Assembly (NCBI GenBank): GCA_030613055.1
Contig: JAUWMR010000010.1
Span: 1-64,000, forward strand
Direction: 5' to 3'
Length of the DNA stretch: 64,000 nucleotides
DNA from: Desulfobacteraceae bacterium
GTDB lineage: Bacteria; Desulfobacterota; DSM-4660; Desulfatiglandales; Desulfatiglandaceae
The notes under the pieces are model-generated. The model saw only the letters and a program-made list of their open reading frames with translations. It was not told the DNA's origin and did no database searches. This document shows positions 24,416 through 33,772 of this stretch, in pieces (position 1 is the stretch's first letter; the number at the start of each line of letters is the position of its first letter). Both the position numbers and the translations under genes were made by a program.

Positions 24416-26158
24416 ATGATTAAGAAGATGAAGATATTGCTGATATATCCGTATTGTCTTGAAGACAGGCTTTACGCGGAAGACGTAAGTATTGTCCCTA
24501 TAGGTGTTTATTGCGTCGGAGCCCTATTAAAGGAAAATAATTATGATGTGGAAATATTGAACTGGCATAATATCAACGAGACGCCGGGGAAAATCGAGGA
24601 GGTACTCAGTGAAAAAAAAGCAGATGTGATCGGGTTTTCCATCCTGCACGCAAACCGCTGGGGCGGCATAGAGGTTTCACGGATTGCCAGGAAGGTAAAT
24701 CCTGAAGTGAAATGCGTTTTTGGAGGGATTGGCGCAACTTTTTTGTGGCAACATTTTTTGACCCATTTTCAGGAAATTGACTTCGTCGTTATTGGAGAAG
24801 GAGAATACAGCTTTTTAAACCTGGTAAAGTGTATTGAGGAAAATGATTATGATAATCTGGATAAAATAAAGGGCATTGCTTTCAGAAAGAACGGTGAAGT
24901 TATAAGGACTGCGCCGGCTGAAATAATTCAAGATCTTGATAAATTGCCCGTTCCGGCAAGGTATTTTGAGTTCCAACATGTTTCGTCAACACGGGGATGC
25001 CCTGGCAACTGTTCATTTTGCGGATCACCCGGCTTTTGGGGTCATAAGGTAAGATTTTATTCTAAAGAGTATTTTGTCAATCAATTGGAGTTTCTTTACA
25101 GAAAGGGAATCAACTTTTTCTATTTTTCAGACGACACCTTCACAATTAAAAAAGAGCGGGTGATCGAGATTTGCAAGGAAATAATCAAACGTGATCTCAA
25201 TATCACGTGGGCGGCTATCTCACGGGTCAATTATGTGAGCGAAGAAATCCTTGAATGGATGAGAAAGGCCGGGTGTACTCAGATAAGTTACGGGGTGGAG
25301 AGTGGTTCCGAGAAAATAAGAAACACAATTCTGAAGAAGAATACAAAGACGGCCCAGATTAAGAGGGCATTTGCGCTAACCACTTCATACGGCATATTGG
25401 CCCGTGCCTATTTTATCTATGGATCGCCAGGGGAGAGCTGGGACACGATACAAAAAACAATTGATTTAATACGTGAGATCAAACCATTAAGCATTATTTT
25501 TTACATCCTTGATATATTTCCGGGAACCGGGCTTTACGAAGATTTTATAAGACGATCCGGAGTTTCAGATGATATCTGGCTGAAACGAATAGAAGATATC
25601 ATGTATTTTGAAACCGATCCCCGTCTGGACCAGCAATTGATATTGGCCTTTGGTGATAGGCTCAGGACGGATTACTATGAAAATCTGAGCGGCTTTGTGG
25701 ATTCGATTGAGCTGGTAGAGAAAAATAATTTTTCCAAGATGCATTCCGATTTTCTCTCAAGGCTGGCAATGACCTTCAGCCACGGTGATTATGCCCGGAT
25801 AGAGGACATCAAAGAAAAAGACAAAATTGCCGAGAGATTATATGAAAAAGCACTCGAATATCATCCTGACCACAGGGCTTATTTAGGATTGGGCATTATC
25901 CGGCAAAAAACCAGGGCGTATAAAGAATCAATAAGGATACTCACCCAGGGTGTTGAGCACTTCCCCGAAAGCGAGACCCTAAATATATGTTTGGGGACAA
26001 GTCTTATTAATTTTGGGGAACCTAACAGGGCGCTTGAGTATTTTATGAAGGTACGAGATTCAAAAGAGAAATTTCAATATATGGCAATATGTTACAGGGC
26101 GTTGGGCGAGATTGAAAAAGAGTCCGCCTGCCTCAAGAAATTCCATATAGTGACCTAA
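24416..26158 (+). CDS. B12-binding-domain radical SAM protein with C-terminal TPR
   Basis: The 580-residue protein begins with a cobalamin-binding-like Rossmann domain (residues about 5-140, KILLIYPYCLEDRLYAEDV). The radical SAM core follows, with the cluster motif GCPGNCSFC (Cys-x3-Cys-x2-Cys) near residue 195. From about residue 470 it has TPR-like helices (ERLYEKALEYHPDHRAYLGL). The canonical cobalamin-ligating DxHxxG is not clear, so B12 binding is uncertain. Proteins of this type methylate or rearrange lipids, sugars or antibiotics; the substrate is unknown. It is not in an obvious operon. Confidence 0.75.
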   Translation: MIKKMKILLIYPYCLEDRLYAEDVSIVPIGVYCVGALLKENNYDVEILNWHNINETPGKIEEVLSEKKADVIGFSILHANRWGGIEVSRIARKVNPEVKCVFGGIGATFLWQHFLTHFQEIDFVVIGEGEYSFLNLVKCIEENDYDNLDKIKGIAFRKNGEVIRTAPAEIIQDLDKLPVPARYFEFQHVSSTRGCPGNCSFCGSPGFWGHKVRFYSKEYFVNQLEFLYRKGINFFYFSDDTFTIKKERVIEICKEIIKRDLNITWAAISRVNYVSEEILEWMRKAGCTQISYGVESGSEKIRNTILKKNTKTAQIKRAFALTTSYGILARAYFIYGSPGESWDTIQKTIDLIREIKPLSIIFYILDIFPGTGLYEDFIRRSGVSDDIWLKRIEDIMYFETDPRLDQQLILAFGDRLRTDYYENLSGFVDSIELVEKNNFSKMHSDFLSRLAMTFSHGDYARIEDIKEKDKIAERLYEKALEYHPDHRAYLGLGIIRQKTRAYKESIRILTQGVEHFPESETLNICLGTSLINFGEPNRALEYFMKVRDSKEKFQYMAICYRALGEIEKESACLKKFHIVT

Positions 26159-26262
26159 TAGATGAGATATAGCTCCGTATTAAAAGGTCACAGGCTGAAG
26201 GCTGACTGCTGATCGCTGTAGGCTCCCTGATTGAGTTTTGACTCAATTAGGGTATAATTTTG

Positions 26263-26290
26263 TTGACAATTGTATATATTTGTATACAAA
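26263..26290 (+). promoter_or_regulatory. Candidate promoter/operator of the polysaccharide locus
   Basis: TTGACA at 26263 is followed 16 bases later by TACAAA and overlaps the palindrome ttgtatacaa. A further hairpin, ttgagttttgactcaa, lies just upstream (26231-26246). It precedes the first genes of the long plus-strand polysaccharide locus. Confidence 0.4.
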
Positions 26291-26313
26291 TAGATAGTAA
26301 CCGTTCTCCGTCT

Positions 26314-26355
26314 CCTTTAGGAGCGGATGTATCCGCGATTAAAATCGCTCCTGCA
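26314..26355. repeat. REP-like hairpin
   Basis: aggagcg and cgctcct bracket an inner gcggatgtatccgc hairpin. This resembles short REP-type palindromes seen in many proteobacterial genomes. No second copy was noticed in this window. It lies in the leader of the small helix-turn-helix gene. Confidence 0.5.
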
Positions 26356-26421
26356 GCAGATTGGAGTTTAAACCGGTCAATTAATACGACCTCTGTTTAT
26401 TTTTATTTAGGAGATTTTATT

Positions 26422-26610
26422 ATGGCAATAGATCTTAGGAAAATCGATCCCGAGTTGAGCTATCCTTTAAAACAGGTTGCCCAGTTTCTTGAAATATCCT
26501 ACGGGACAATCTTGAAACTCAAAGGGGATGGCAAGTTAAAATCTATCAGGATAGGCAAAAGGTATTATGTCAAGGGGGCTGATATCCTGGCTTATATTGA
26601 GAAGGGATAA
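26422..26610 (+). CDS. Small helix-turn-helix (excisionase-type) DNA-binding protein
   Basis: The 62-residue protein contains a MerR/excisionase-like winged helix: YPLKQVAQFLEISYGTILKL followed by IGKRYYVKGADILAYIEKG. The start at 26422 is set by AGGAG nine bases upstream; the open frame extends further but without a site. No integrase is nearby, so it is more likely a regulator of the polysaccharide locus that begins 79 bases downstream than a phage excisionase. Confidence 0.75.
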   Translation: MAIDLRKIDPELSYPLKQVAQFLEISYGTILKLKGDGKLKSIRIGKRYYVKGADILAYIEKG

Positions 26611-26689
26611 GATGTCACCGGTTAAAAGCTCTTTCAAATAACCAGAATAGACTATATTTTAAACACTTCGCACAAAATCAGAGTTTGTT

Positions 26690-27487
26690 ATGTATTTGGA
26701 ATATTGGGGATTTAAGAAAACCCCGTTTGACAATGTGCCTGATCCTGACTTTTTCTACATGTCCAAACCGCATAAGGAGGGTTTAACGCGGCTGATATAT
26801 GCCGTTGAGATGAGGAAAGGGTGCGCATTGTTGTCCGGGGACATTGGTTGCGGTAAAACAACTTTGAGCAGGGTGTTTATTCAGAGGATATCGGGAGAAG
26901 GGTTTCATGTTGGTGTGATATCAAATCCATGTTTGGACTCCACTGAGTTTCTGCAGGATGTGTTGTATAAATTGAAAATTGCGGAGGTTCCTGACACGAA
27001 AGTTGAGATACTAAAGGTTTTAAGTGACAAGTTGACCGACAATGTCAAGGGAAACAGGGAAACACTTCTCATTATTGATGAGGCCCAGTTATTGACGGAT
27101 GCCACATTAGAGGAGGTCAGGCTTCTTCTTAATTTTCAATTATCGGATCGGTTCTTGATCACCATTATTCTCCTTGGTCAGCCGGAATTAATTGACAAAA
27201 TAAAAAGGATCAGACAGCTTGAGCAAAGGATAGCCATTCGATATCTTTTAAAACCGTTTAACCTTGAAGAAACGATAAGCTATGTCCTGTTCCGGCAGAA
27301 AAGGGCGGGTGCCGATAGAAACGTTTTCAGCCGCCAGGCCATTGAGGCTGTGTATAAACATTCCGGTGGGTTGCCAAGAATGATCAATAACCTATGTGAT
27401 TTGGCCCTTTTGATCGGTTATTCAGAAAAAAGGGTGATCACATCAGATATCATAAAAGAGGTTATAGAGGATGGTGCAATTTTCTGA
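26690..27487 (+). CDS. ExeA/GspA-type AAA ATPase
   Basis: The 265-residue protein starts MYLEYWGFKKTPFDNVPDP, typical of the ExeA group. It has Walker A SGDIGCGKTTLS (near residue 50), Walker B TLLIIDEAQLL (near 125) and GGLPRMINNLCD near the end. ExeA-type ATPases are linked to secretion and to polysaccharide export loci, including exosortase-associated ones. It lacks the C-terminal peptidoglycan-binding domain of true ExeA. It overlaps the next gene by 17 bp. Confidence 0.85.
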   Translation: MYLEYWGFKKTPFDNVPDPDFFYMSKPHKEGLTRLIYAVEMRKGCALLSGDIGCGKTTLSRVFIQRISGEGFHVGVISNPCLDSTEFLQDVLYKLKIAEVPDTKVEILKVLSDKLTDNVKGNRETLLIIDEAQLLTDATLEEVRLLLNFQLSDRFLITIILLGQPELIDKIKRIRQLEQRIAIRYLLKPFNLEETISYVLFRQKRAGADRNVFSRQAIEAVYKHSGGLPRMINNLCDLALLIGYSEKRVITSDIIKEVIEDGAIF

Positions 27488-28514
27488 TATAATATCAACG
27501 GGACCAAAAAAGAGAAATAAAGAAGCATCATCAAGGAAGGATAGCAGGGGCGGAAAACTGTGGATGAGCGACTCGCAGATAATGGATATAGGGGACTTGC
27601 AGGGCACACCGGATCCTCTTTCAATTGCCGGACATACCGGCAGGGCAAAGGAATATTACGACGCGTTACTCGAAAAGGCTATAGAGGTGCGCAACAGGGT
27701 CAAGAGAACCCAGGGGATATCCCCTTCACCGGTTATCTCCATACTCCATCGTGCCATAGAAGAAGACCTAATTGATGCAATATACGAATATTGCGCTTCA
27801 GTTATAAGTGATGATCAACCAGCCGAAAGTATTTCTATCACATTTGGCGCATTGAGGGTAGGTAAAGGTTTAGGGTACGACACAGAAAGACTTATAAAAC
27901 TGGGACTTGCGGCCTTCCTCGAGAATGTTGGAATGTACCAGATCCCAGACCAAATTTTGCAGCAAGAGCGGAAACTCAGCCGGGAAGAAATGGAAATGAT
28001 CAGAGACCATCCTGAAATGAGCGCGCAAATTGTTGGAAGGATGGGAAATGCATATAAGTGGCTGGCAGAGGTCGTCCGGCAGGTTCATGAAAGATATGAT
28101 GGATCGGGTTATCCTGAAGGACTGAAAGGGAAAGATATTTCAGAGCTTGCGTCAATAATCGGGATCATAGATATCTATGTAGCCATGACAAAGGACAGGC
28201 CGTATCGGAATAAATTTTTACAAACAGATGCCGTAAAATCCGTTATCGGCATTGAAAAAGACAAATTTTCGCCCCGGGTGATCAAGGAATTCCTGAATCA
28301 GATTTCCCTTTTTCCCGTCAATGCCTGTGTAAGGCTGAATAACAAATCGATTGGACGCGTGGTTTCCACCGATAAGCGCCAGCCCATGAGGCCCGCTATC
28401 GAGCTTCTTTATGACGGGCTGGGCCGGAGAATGGAGAAAGGAACAATAGTACATTTAAGCGATTCTCCTCTACTGCATATTGTGGGCACTGTTGATGAAA
28501 AGGAGCTGCATTAG
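27471..28514 (+). CDS. HD-GYP-like protein with degenerate metal site
   Basis: The 347-residue protein keeps the GYP part (HERYDGSGYP, near residue 208) and the TKDRPYR segment of HD-GYP cyclic-di-GMP phosphodiesterases. However, the canonical HD dyad reads EN (FLENVGMYQIPD, near residue 150), the usual HH before ERYDGSGYP reads VH, and the DVYDA aspartate region reads DIYVA. Several metal ligands therefore appear lost, and it may act as a sensor, not an enzyme. It overlaps the ExeA-type gene. The start could also be the internal ATG (MSDSQIMD). Confidence 0.78.
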   Translation: MVQFSDIISTGPKKRNKEASSRKDSRGGKLWMSDSQIMDIGDLQGTPDPLSIAGHTGRAKEYYDALLEKAIEVRNRVKRTQGISPSPVISILHRAIEEDLIDAIYEYCASVISDDQPAESISITFGALRVGKGLGYDTERLIKLGLAAFLENVGMYQIPDQILQQERKLSREEMEMIRDHPEMSAQIVGRMGNAYKWLAEVVRQVHERYDGSGYPEGLKGKDISELASIIGIIDIYVAMTKDRPYRNKFLQTDAVKSVIGIEKDKFSPRVIKEFLNQISLFPVNACVRLNNKSIGRVVSTDKRQPMRPAIELLYDGLGRRMEKGTIVHLSDSPLLHIVGTVDEKELH

Positions 28515-28562
28515 GCAGGATTTAGCGAATATATTTCACGCAGAGAAATTTATATTCAAATT

Positions 28563-28718
28563 TGATGAACTCGTAAAAAGTCATTTTAACGCATGGATAC
28601 CCGCATTCGCGGGTATGATGGCTATCGTATCTGCTTGATATTAAATGCTTTATTGTCATTCCCGCGTAGGCGGGAATCCAGATAAATAGGAAAATTCGAC
28701 TTTTTACGAAGCCGTCAA
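28563..28718. repeat. Interspersed repeat family B, divergent copy 4
   Basis: The ends tgatgaactcgtaaaaagtc and gactttttacgaagccgtca match family B, but the interior is different, with hairpins tacccgcattcgcgggta and ttcccgcgtaggcgggaa. It lies just before the wza-like gene. Confidence 0.8.
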
Positions 28719-28736
28719 ATTTAAAGGTCTAAGATT

Positions 28737-29912
28737 ATGCACAAAGTTAGGAAAAACAATCAAGCGTTCTCCTTGAAATCTCTTTTCTGTTTTTTGTATC
28801 TCATTCCCGCCGTTTTTATGATCCAGTCATGCTACTCTACTACCGCGGTGAAGGGAACACCAGTGAAAGATATTGCAGTTATTAAAGAGAAAGCAGCCAG
28901 CAAGAAAGCGCAAAGAGAGGCACAAAGAAAAGAAATCCTGAAAATGAGCAGGGTAAGGGAAAACGAAACCTTTGTAGTAATTGACGGTATTCCCGAATAT
29001 CGAATCGGGCCTCTGGATGTCCTGGAAGTCACTTCGCGTATTGGAGCCAAGTCCACGACAACTACCGTCAAGGTAGGAAACAGGGGAAAGATATCCTATT
29101 CATTTGTAGATGATCTGGAGGTGTCAGGGTTAAGCCCCAGCGAAGTGGATGCAATATTGACCAATAGCTTAAAAAGATACATAAAAAACCCCAGGATTGA
29201 TGTCCTGGTAAAGGAATTTAAGAGCAAGAGTGCGCTGATCTTAGGAGAGCTTACTGCCATTCGAGGAACTCTTTATGGCGCTAAAGGCGCGAGCGGGAAA
29301 ATATATCTCGAAGGAAAAACATCTTTGATGGACCTTATCGCATTAGCAGGCGGTTATACGGTCGATGCAGATATAAGAAACGTAAAGCTTATCAGGCGGG
29401 CGAAAACCTACCTTATAAACTTATATGATATTATTGAAAAGGCTGATGATAGATTTAATGTCATCATTGATAGTGGGGATGTTGTAGATATTCCTGAGCT
29501 GCCAGAATATGGGGAAAGGATTTATGTGATGGGGGAGGTTTACAGCCAGGGGGTCTATTCTCTCAAGGACGCCAAGGATCTTTTAGGCGCCATTGCTCTT
29601 GCAGGCAGCTTCACCCCTTTGGCCAAGGAGGAAAACACCCTGATTGTAAGGGCTCTCGAACCCGGGAAAAAACCGTTAGTCATGATGGCAGACCTTAAGG
29701 CTCTTTTCAGAAAGGCCGACCTGGCCCAGAATACGCCTCTTGAAGACGGAGATTTAGTCTATGTGCCACGGATGCTCATAGGGGATATTAACGACTGGAT
29801 CGCCAATACAATGCCATTATTGAGTTTGATCCTTTACCCGGCAGAATTTGAGTCAAAATATTTCCTTAAAAGGCATCTCCATTTTGACCGAAAGAAGTCA
29901 ACATCTGAATAA
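28737..29912 (+). CDS. Polysaccharide export outer-membrane lipoprotein (Wza family)
   Basis: The 391-residue protein has a lipoprotein signal with the lipobox IQSC at C32, a polysaccharide-export domain starting at YRIGPLDVLEVTSRIG (near residue 84), and two SLBB-like domains (GKIYLEGKTSLMDLIALAGG and IYVMGEVYSQGVYSLKDA). Wza-type proteins form the outer-membrane channel that exports polysaccharide, working with the Wzc-like kinase encoded next. Size agrees with the family (about 360-400). Confidence 0.9.
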   Translation: MHKVRKNNQAFSLKSLFCFLYLIPAVFMIQSCYSTTAVKGTPVKDIAVIKEKAASKKAQREAQRKEILKMSRVRENETFVVIDGIPEYRIGPLDVLEVTSRIGAKSTTTTVKVGNRGKISYSFVDDLEVSGLSPSEVDAILTNSLKRYIKNPRIDVLVKEFKSKSALILGELTAIRGTLYGAKGASGKIYLEGKTSLMDLIALAGGYTVDADIRNVKLIRRAKTYLINLYDIIEKADDRFNVIIDSGDVVDIPELPEYGERIYVMGEVYSQGVYSLKDAKDLLGAIALAGSFTPLAKEENTLIVRALEPGKKPLVMMADLKALFRKADLAQNTPLEDGDLVYVPRMLIGDINDWIANTMPLLSLILYPAEFESKYFLKRHLHFDRKKSTSE

Positions 29913-30089
29913 GTCAAAATAATGTTTCATGGATTCTCCCCAGTTTAAGCCATGGGCAGGCTTTTTGTTAGGATCACGAATAAACTAACATGCATGTCGT
30001 TACCATATAAAACATACCACAGTAAGTGGAGGGGCGGGAGCCTGGACACGTATATTTGTTAAGAACATGAGAGAAAATAAGGAATTATC

Positions 30090-33000
30090 GTGGCGCAATA
30101 CGACGTAGATCTCAGGGAATACTGGCGTATTCTCAAAAAGCGCAAGGTTACTGTCATTATTACAGTTATTGCATTAGGCGCTTTCAGCACTTTTTTTGCC
30201 ATTTTCAAAGCACCTACTCCCCTTTACACCTCTATTTGCAGCATAAAATTTGAAAAAGAACAAACCGTGGAAGGGCTCTATGCCAGGACGCTTTCGTGGT
30301 CTGGCAGTGACGACATTGAGTCTCTGATCTCTGTGCTTAAGAGTCATTCTATTATACAAAAGGTCGCTGAAAAGTTAGGGAAAATCCCTAAAGGCTCAAG
30401 CATGGGCGGTTCTGTGTTGAAACCGAAAATCGCAGCCATCGTTAATAGCCTGCAGCAAAAAATCAAAGTCACAAGGGAACAGTTCACCAACATTATAAAC
30501 ATTGAGGTTACCGATACAACACCCGCCTTCGCGCAAAGACTCGCCCATACCATTGCCATAACCTATAAGGAGCAACACGCTGAAGCACAGAATAGAAGAA
30601 CCGTAGAGGCCATGAAATATATTGCCGAACAGTTAAAAGAAACGCTGCACAAGCTCAGGGAATCCGAAGATGAATTCAACAGGTTTACACAGGAAAACCA
30701 GTTGGTTTCTATTGATCTGCAGAGTGAAAGCCTGTTGTTACACGCCAAAGAAGTTAGAGGTATAATACGACAGTTCGAAGAGGCAAACAGGGAGCTCAAT
30801 GAATTGCTCTTGAAACTGGCCCAATTCATAAATGATCCTTCAGGTTCCGGCGGTGATCTTTATTCAACATATGCAAATAAGCAGTACCAGGATATCCATA
30901 ATGTACTGGTAGGGTTTTTGCTCAAAAGGGACTCCTTGCTTGAAGATTATACAGCAAGACATCCTGAGGTCATAGATATAAGGCGTAGAATAATCGAAAA
31001 TGCGCGGAAGATGGAAATAATCGCCCGGTCTCAGATCAACGATATAGAGAAAAGGAAAAAGGATTCAGAAGAGGATCTGGCAAAGGTTAACAAAAAGACC
31101 GGTGAGTTAATGGAAAAAAAGCTTGAATTCAATCGACTAAAGAGAAAAGTCGATTCCTATAATGATATGACCGCGCTTTTGGAGCGGAAAAACCAGGAAG
31201 CATTAATCAGAAAGGCTGAAAAACCTGATGAAATCACAATCGTCAGGCCTGCCCTTTTGCCAACTTTTCCCATTAATCCCCCCAAAACTGTGGCCACAGG
31301 GGCAATGGGTGTGGTTGTTGGCCTTATACTCGGGATAGTCATCGCGTTCATCGTGGAGACCTTTGATACCTCTCTTGGCGCTATTGAAGACGTGGAAGAG
31401 ACGCTTGGGACCCAGGTCTTGGGCGTTATCCCGCAAGGGGACATGAAAGGTATTTTAGAGAGCCTGAAAGGCAGGGATCAGGAGGGAGGCCACGAAGATA
31501 CCTTTAGACAGGAAATGGCCCTTGTGTCTCATTTTGTGCCCCAGTCCATGTTAGCGGAGAGTTTCAGGGCGCTCAGGACAAATATCCAGTTTCATGATCT
31601 GGAAAAAAAGGTAAAAACAATTGCTATTACCAGCGCTTCTCCGCAGGAAGGCAAAACATCGGCTGCCGTCAACTTAGCCATAACAATGGCACAGTCCGGA
31701 ATGAAAACTCTTCTTGTAGAATCTGATTTGAGAAAACCAGCAGTGGCGAAAGTGTTTGGTATTGAATCCAGCCCGGGATTGACCGATGTCCTCCTCGGGA
31801 ATTATTCCTGGCGTGATGTAGTAAAGACAATTACCGATATTATAATTGGAAAAATGGATTTAAGTGAGGCGATGATTACACCCGGTCTTGACAACCTTAA
31901 TATAATAACAAGTGGCACAATCCCTCCCAATCCCTCTGAATTGATCGATTCAAACCGCGTCATAGATTTTATTGAAGAGATAAAAGAAGATTATGACATG
32001 GTTATTTTTGATACCCCTCCAATCCTTTCTACGGCCGATCCCATGATATTGGGTGCCAAGGTGGATGCCGTTGTCCTTGTGTATCGTATAGGAAGTGTAT
32101 CGAAAGGTCTTCTCAAAAGGGCCACGCTTCAGATGTCGCAGGCCAAAGGCAATCTTATGGGAGTTGTTTTAAACGGAATGAAGGCCGAGGTGAGTCCTGA
32201 TTTTCAGGACTTTAAATACTATAAATATTACTATTCATACGGGCAAGAGGGGAAAGAAAAGAAGAAGAGGAAGGTGAGAAAACAGAAGGGGACATTTTTG
32301 AAATTGCTGATAACCCTGATTGCCCTGGGTCTTTTGGTTCTTGGCCTGCTGTGGCAAAGGGGTCTTTTGCCGGTTGAAAAATACCTGTTCAAGAAGCCGG
32401 CCGTTTCCAGGGAGCGAAAAAAGATTGTATCCCAAAAGATCCCCACGCAATCTGCCGAGAAGCGCCTGGCGGAATCAGTTCCTGTAAAGGAGGCGCAAAT
32501 TATCACTCCTGGCACAGCCTCTACGAGTAAGCAGGATAATGGGGCTGTATTATTCAAGAAGCCGCGCCAGCGTGCAAAAATACCTGTGTCGATGTTCAGC
32601 CCAGAAAAAGAGGATATTTCTCCTCCTGAACAGAAAGCAGAAACAAGGAAACCTGCCAGTCCACCTGAGTTAACGCCGAAGGTTATTTCCCCTGCCAATC
32701 AGAAGGATATAGAGACCGATTTAGTTTTTGCCCATGCCGATGAAAGATATCCGTATTCCATTCAAATGGGGGCTTATAAAACGATCAAAGAAGTGAAAAA
32801 TGCTGTTGCATTTATTGAAAAGCACGGTCTTTTTCCCTACTGGAACCTGGTTGATCTGGGAGGGAAAGGAAAGTGGTACAGGGTTTTTGTTGGGGCTTTT
32901 TTTAGTGTGGACGGCGCGAAAAATTTCATTCAAAAATATGGATTTTCCACCACACGTGTTTTGAAAACTGCGTACGCCGTCCAGATAGAATCATATCCGG

Positions 33001-33758
33001 AGAACAGGGAATTGAGCCAACAGCTGTCCATGGTGGAGAAAACCGGTTACTCACCCTACATTGTTAAAGATTTCAGGGGAACGATGACTTCAGTTATAGA
33101 CGAGTCATCATTAGAGAAAAAAGTCGGACCGCTTGGAAAGACGGCTGTTATAAATGTTTCCGCCGGTAATATACGGACAAGGCCGACAAAGAACTCTTCC
33201 ATAATGGACAAACTCGCAAGAGGGGAAAAGGTTACACTAATAAAAAAGAAAGACGAATGGCATGTTGTCGGTCTTCAAGATGGCAGGGTGGGCTGGGCCC
33301 ATCAAAGGCTTTTTTTGGAAAAGGATTTTTCGCCCGACAAGATTTTTTTACAGCTTTTTGCAGCAGCCGAAGACACGGCTACTATCAGAGTGAACATTGG
33401 CCGTGTTCGTGAAAAACCTTCTGCCGGTTCAAAAATAATATCCCTCCTGAAAAAAGGAGACCCCGTGTCAGTTATCGCGGCGAAGGGGGACTGGTTTATC
33501 GTAGAGCTTGAGGACGGGAAATTGGGCTGGGCCCATAAGATCCTTTTTACGGACAAAAGCAACATAAGTAAATCCAAAAAGACCAATGCCTCTCCGGTCG
33601 GTGTGCCGTTACCCGTTCTTAAAGACGGCAGTATCGTTGAAGACTTCCAAAAAGGCAATCACATTCTAATTGGGGCCTTTGTGACACAAAAGGCCGCGAT
33701 AAATCTTGCTCGCAAGCTTAAAGAGACCGGCATTGATTGCAGAGTCGTCTTGAGATAA
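30090..33758 (+). CDS. Wzz/BY-kinase (Wzc-like) with C-terminal SPOR and SH3 domains
   Basis: This 1222-residue protein combines several domains. A Wzz chain-length domain lies between two membrane segments (about residues 19-38 and 399-420). A bacterial tyrosine kinase follows, with Walker A SASPQEGKTS near 515 and the Walker A' / B region VIFDTPPIL near 640. Next is a tyrosine cluster (YYKYYYSYG, near 712). Unlike Wzc, which ends there, a third membrane helix follows (about 736-757), then a SPOR-like domain (about 887-955), two SH3-like domains (about 1020-1075 and 1100-1152) and a final half SPOR. The extra part should lie in the periplasm and bind peptidoglycan. It controls polymer length and export with the Wza-like lipoprotein. 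Confidence 0.88.
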   Translation: MAQYDVDLREYWRILKKRKVTVIITVIALGAFSTFFAIFKAPTPLYTSICSIKFEKEQTVEGLYARTLSWSGSDDIESLISVLKSHSIIQKVAEKLGKIPKGSSMGGSVLKPKIAAIVNSLQQKIKVTREQFTNIINIEVTDTTPAFAQRLAHTIAITYKEQHAEAQNRRTVEAMKYIAEQLKETLHKLRESEDEFNRFTQENQLVSIDLQSESLLLHAKEVRGIIRQFEEANRELNELLLKLAQFINDPSGSGGDLYSTYANKQYQDIHNVLVGFLLKRDSLLEDYTARHPEVIDIRRRIIENARKMEIIARSQINDIEKRKKDSEEDLAKVNKKTGELMEKKLEFNRLKRKVDSYNDMTALLERKNQEALIRKAEKPDEITIVRPALLPTFPINPPKTVATGAMGVVVGLILGIVIAFIVETFDTSLGAIEDVEETLGTQVLGVIPQGDMKGILESLKGRDQEGGHEDTFRQEMALVSHFVPQSMLAESFRALRTNIQFHDLEKKVKTIAITSASPQEGKTSAAVNLAITMAQSGMKTLLVESDLRKPAVAKVFGIESSPGLTDVLLGNYSWRDVVKTITDIIIGKMDLSEAMITPGLDNLNIITSGTIPPNPSELIDSNRVIDFIEEIKEDYDMVIFDTPPILSTADPMILGAKVDAVVLVYRIGSVSKGLLKRATLQMSQAKGNLMGVVLNGMKAEVSPDFQDFKYYKYYYSYGQEGKEKKKRKVRKQKGTFLKLLITLIALGLLVLGLLWQRGLLPVEKYLFKKPAVSRERKKIVSQKIPTQSAEKRLAESVPVKEAQIITPGTASTSKQDNGAVLFKKPRQRAKIPVSMFSPEKEDISPPEQKAETRKPASPPELTPKVISPANQKDIETDLVFAHADERYPYSIQMGAYKTIKEVKNAVAFIEKHGLFPYWNLVDLGGKGKWYRVFVGAFFSVDGAKNFIQKYGFSTTRVLKTAYAVQIESYPENRELSQQLSMVEKTGYSPYIVKDFRGTMTSVIDESSLEKKVGPLGKTAVINVSAGNIRTRPTKNSSIMDKLARGEKVTLIKKKDEWHVVGLQDGRVGWAHQRLFLEKDFSPDKIFLQLFAAAEDTATIRVNIGRVREKPSAGSKIISLLKKGDPVSVIAAKGDWFIVELEDGKLGWAHKILFTDKSNISKSKKTNASPVGVPLPVLKDGSIVEDFQKGNHILIGAFVTQKAAINLARKLKETGIDCRVVLR

Positions 33759-33772
33759 GGCATGGCCTCCCA

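Noticed and set aside
26422-26610. Phage or integrative-element excisionase
   Set aside because: The protein has the fold, but no integrase, attachment repeat or tRNA gene is present nearby.
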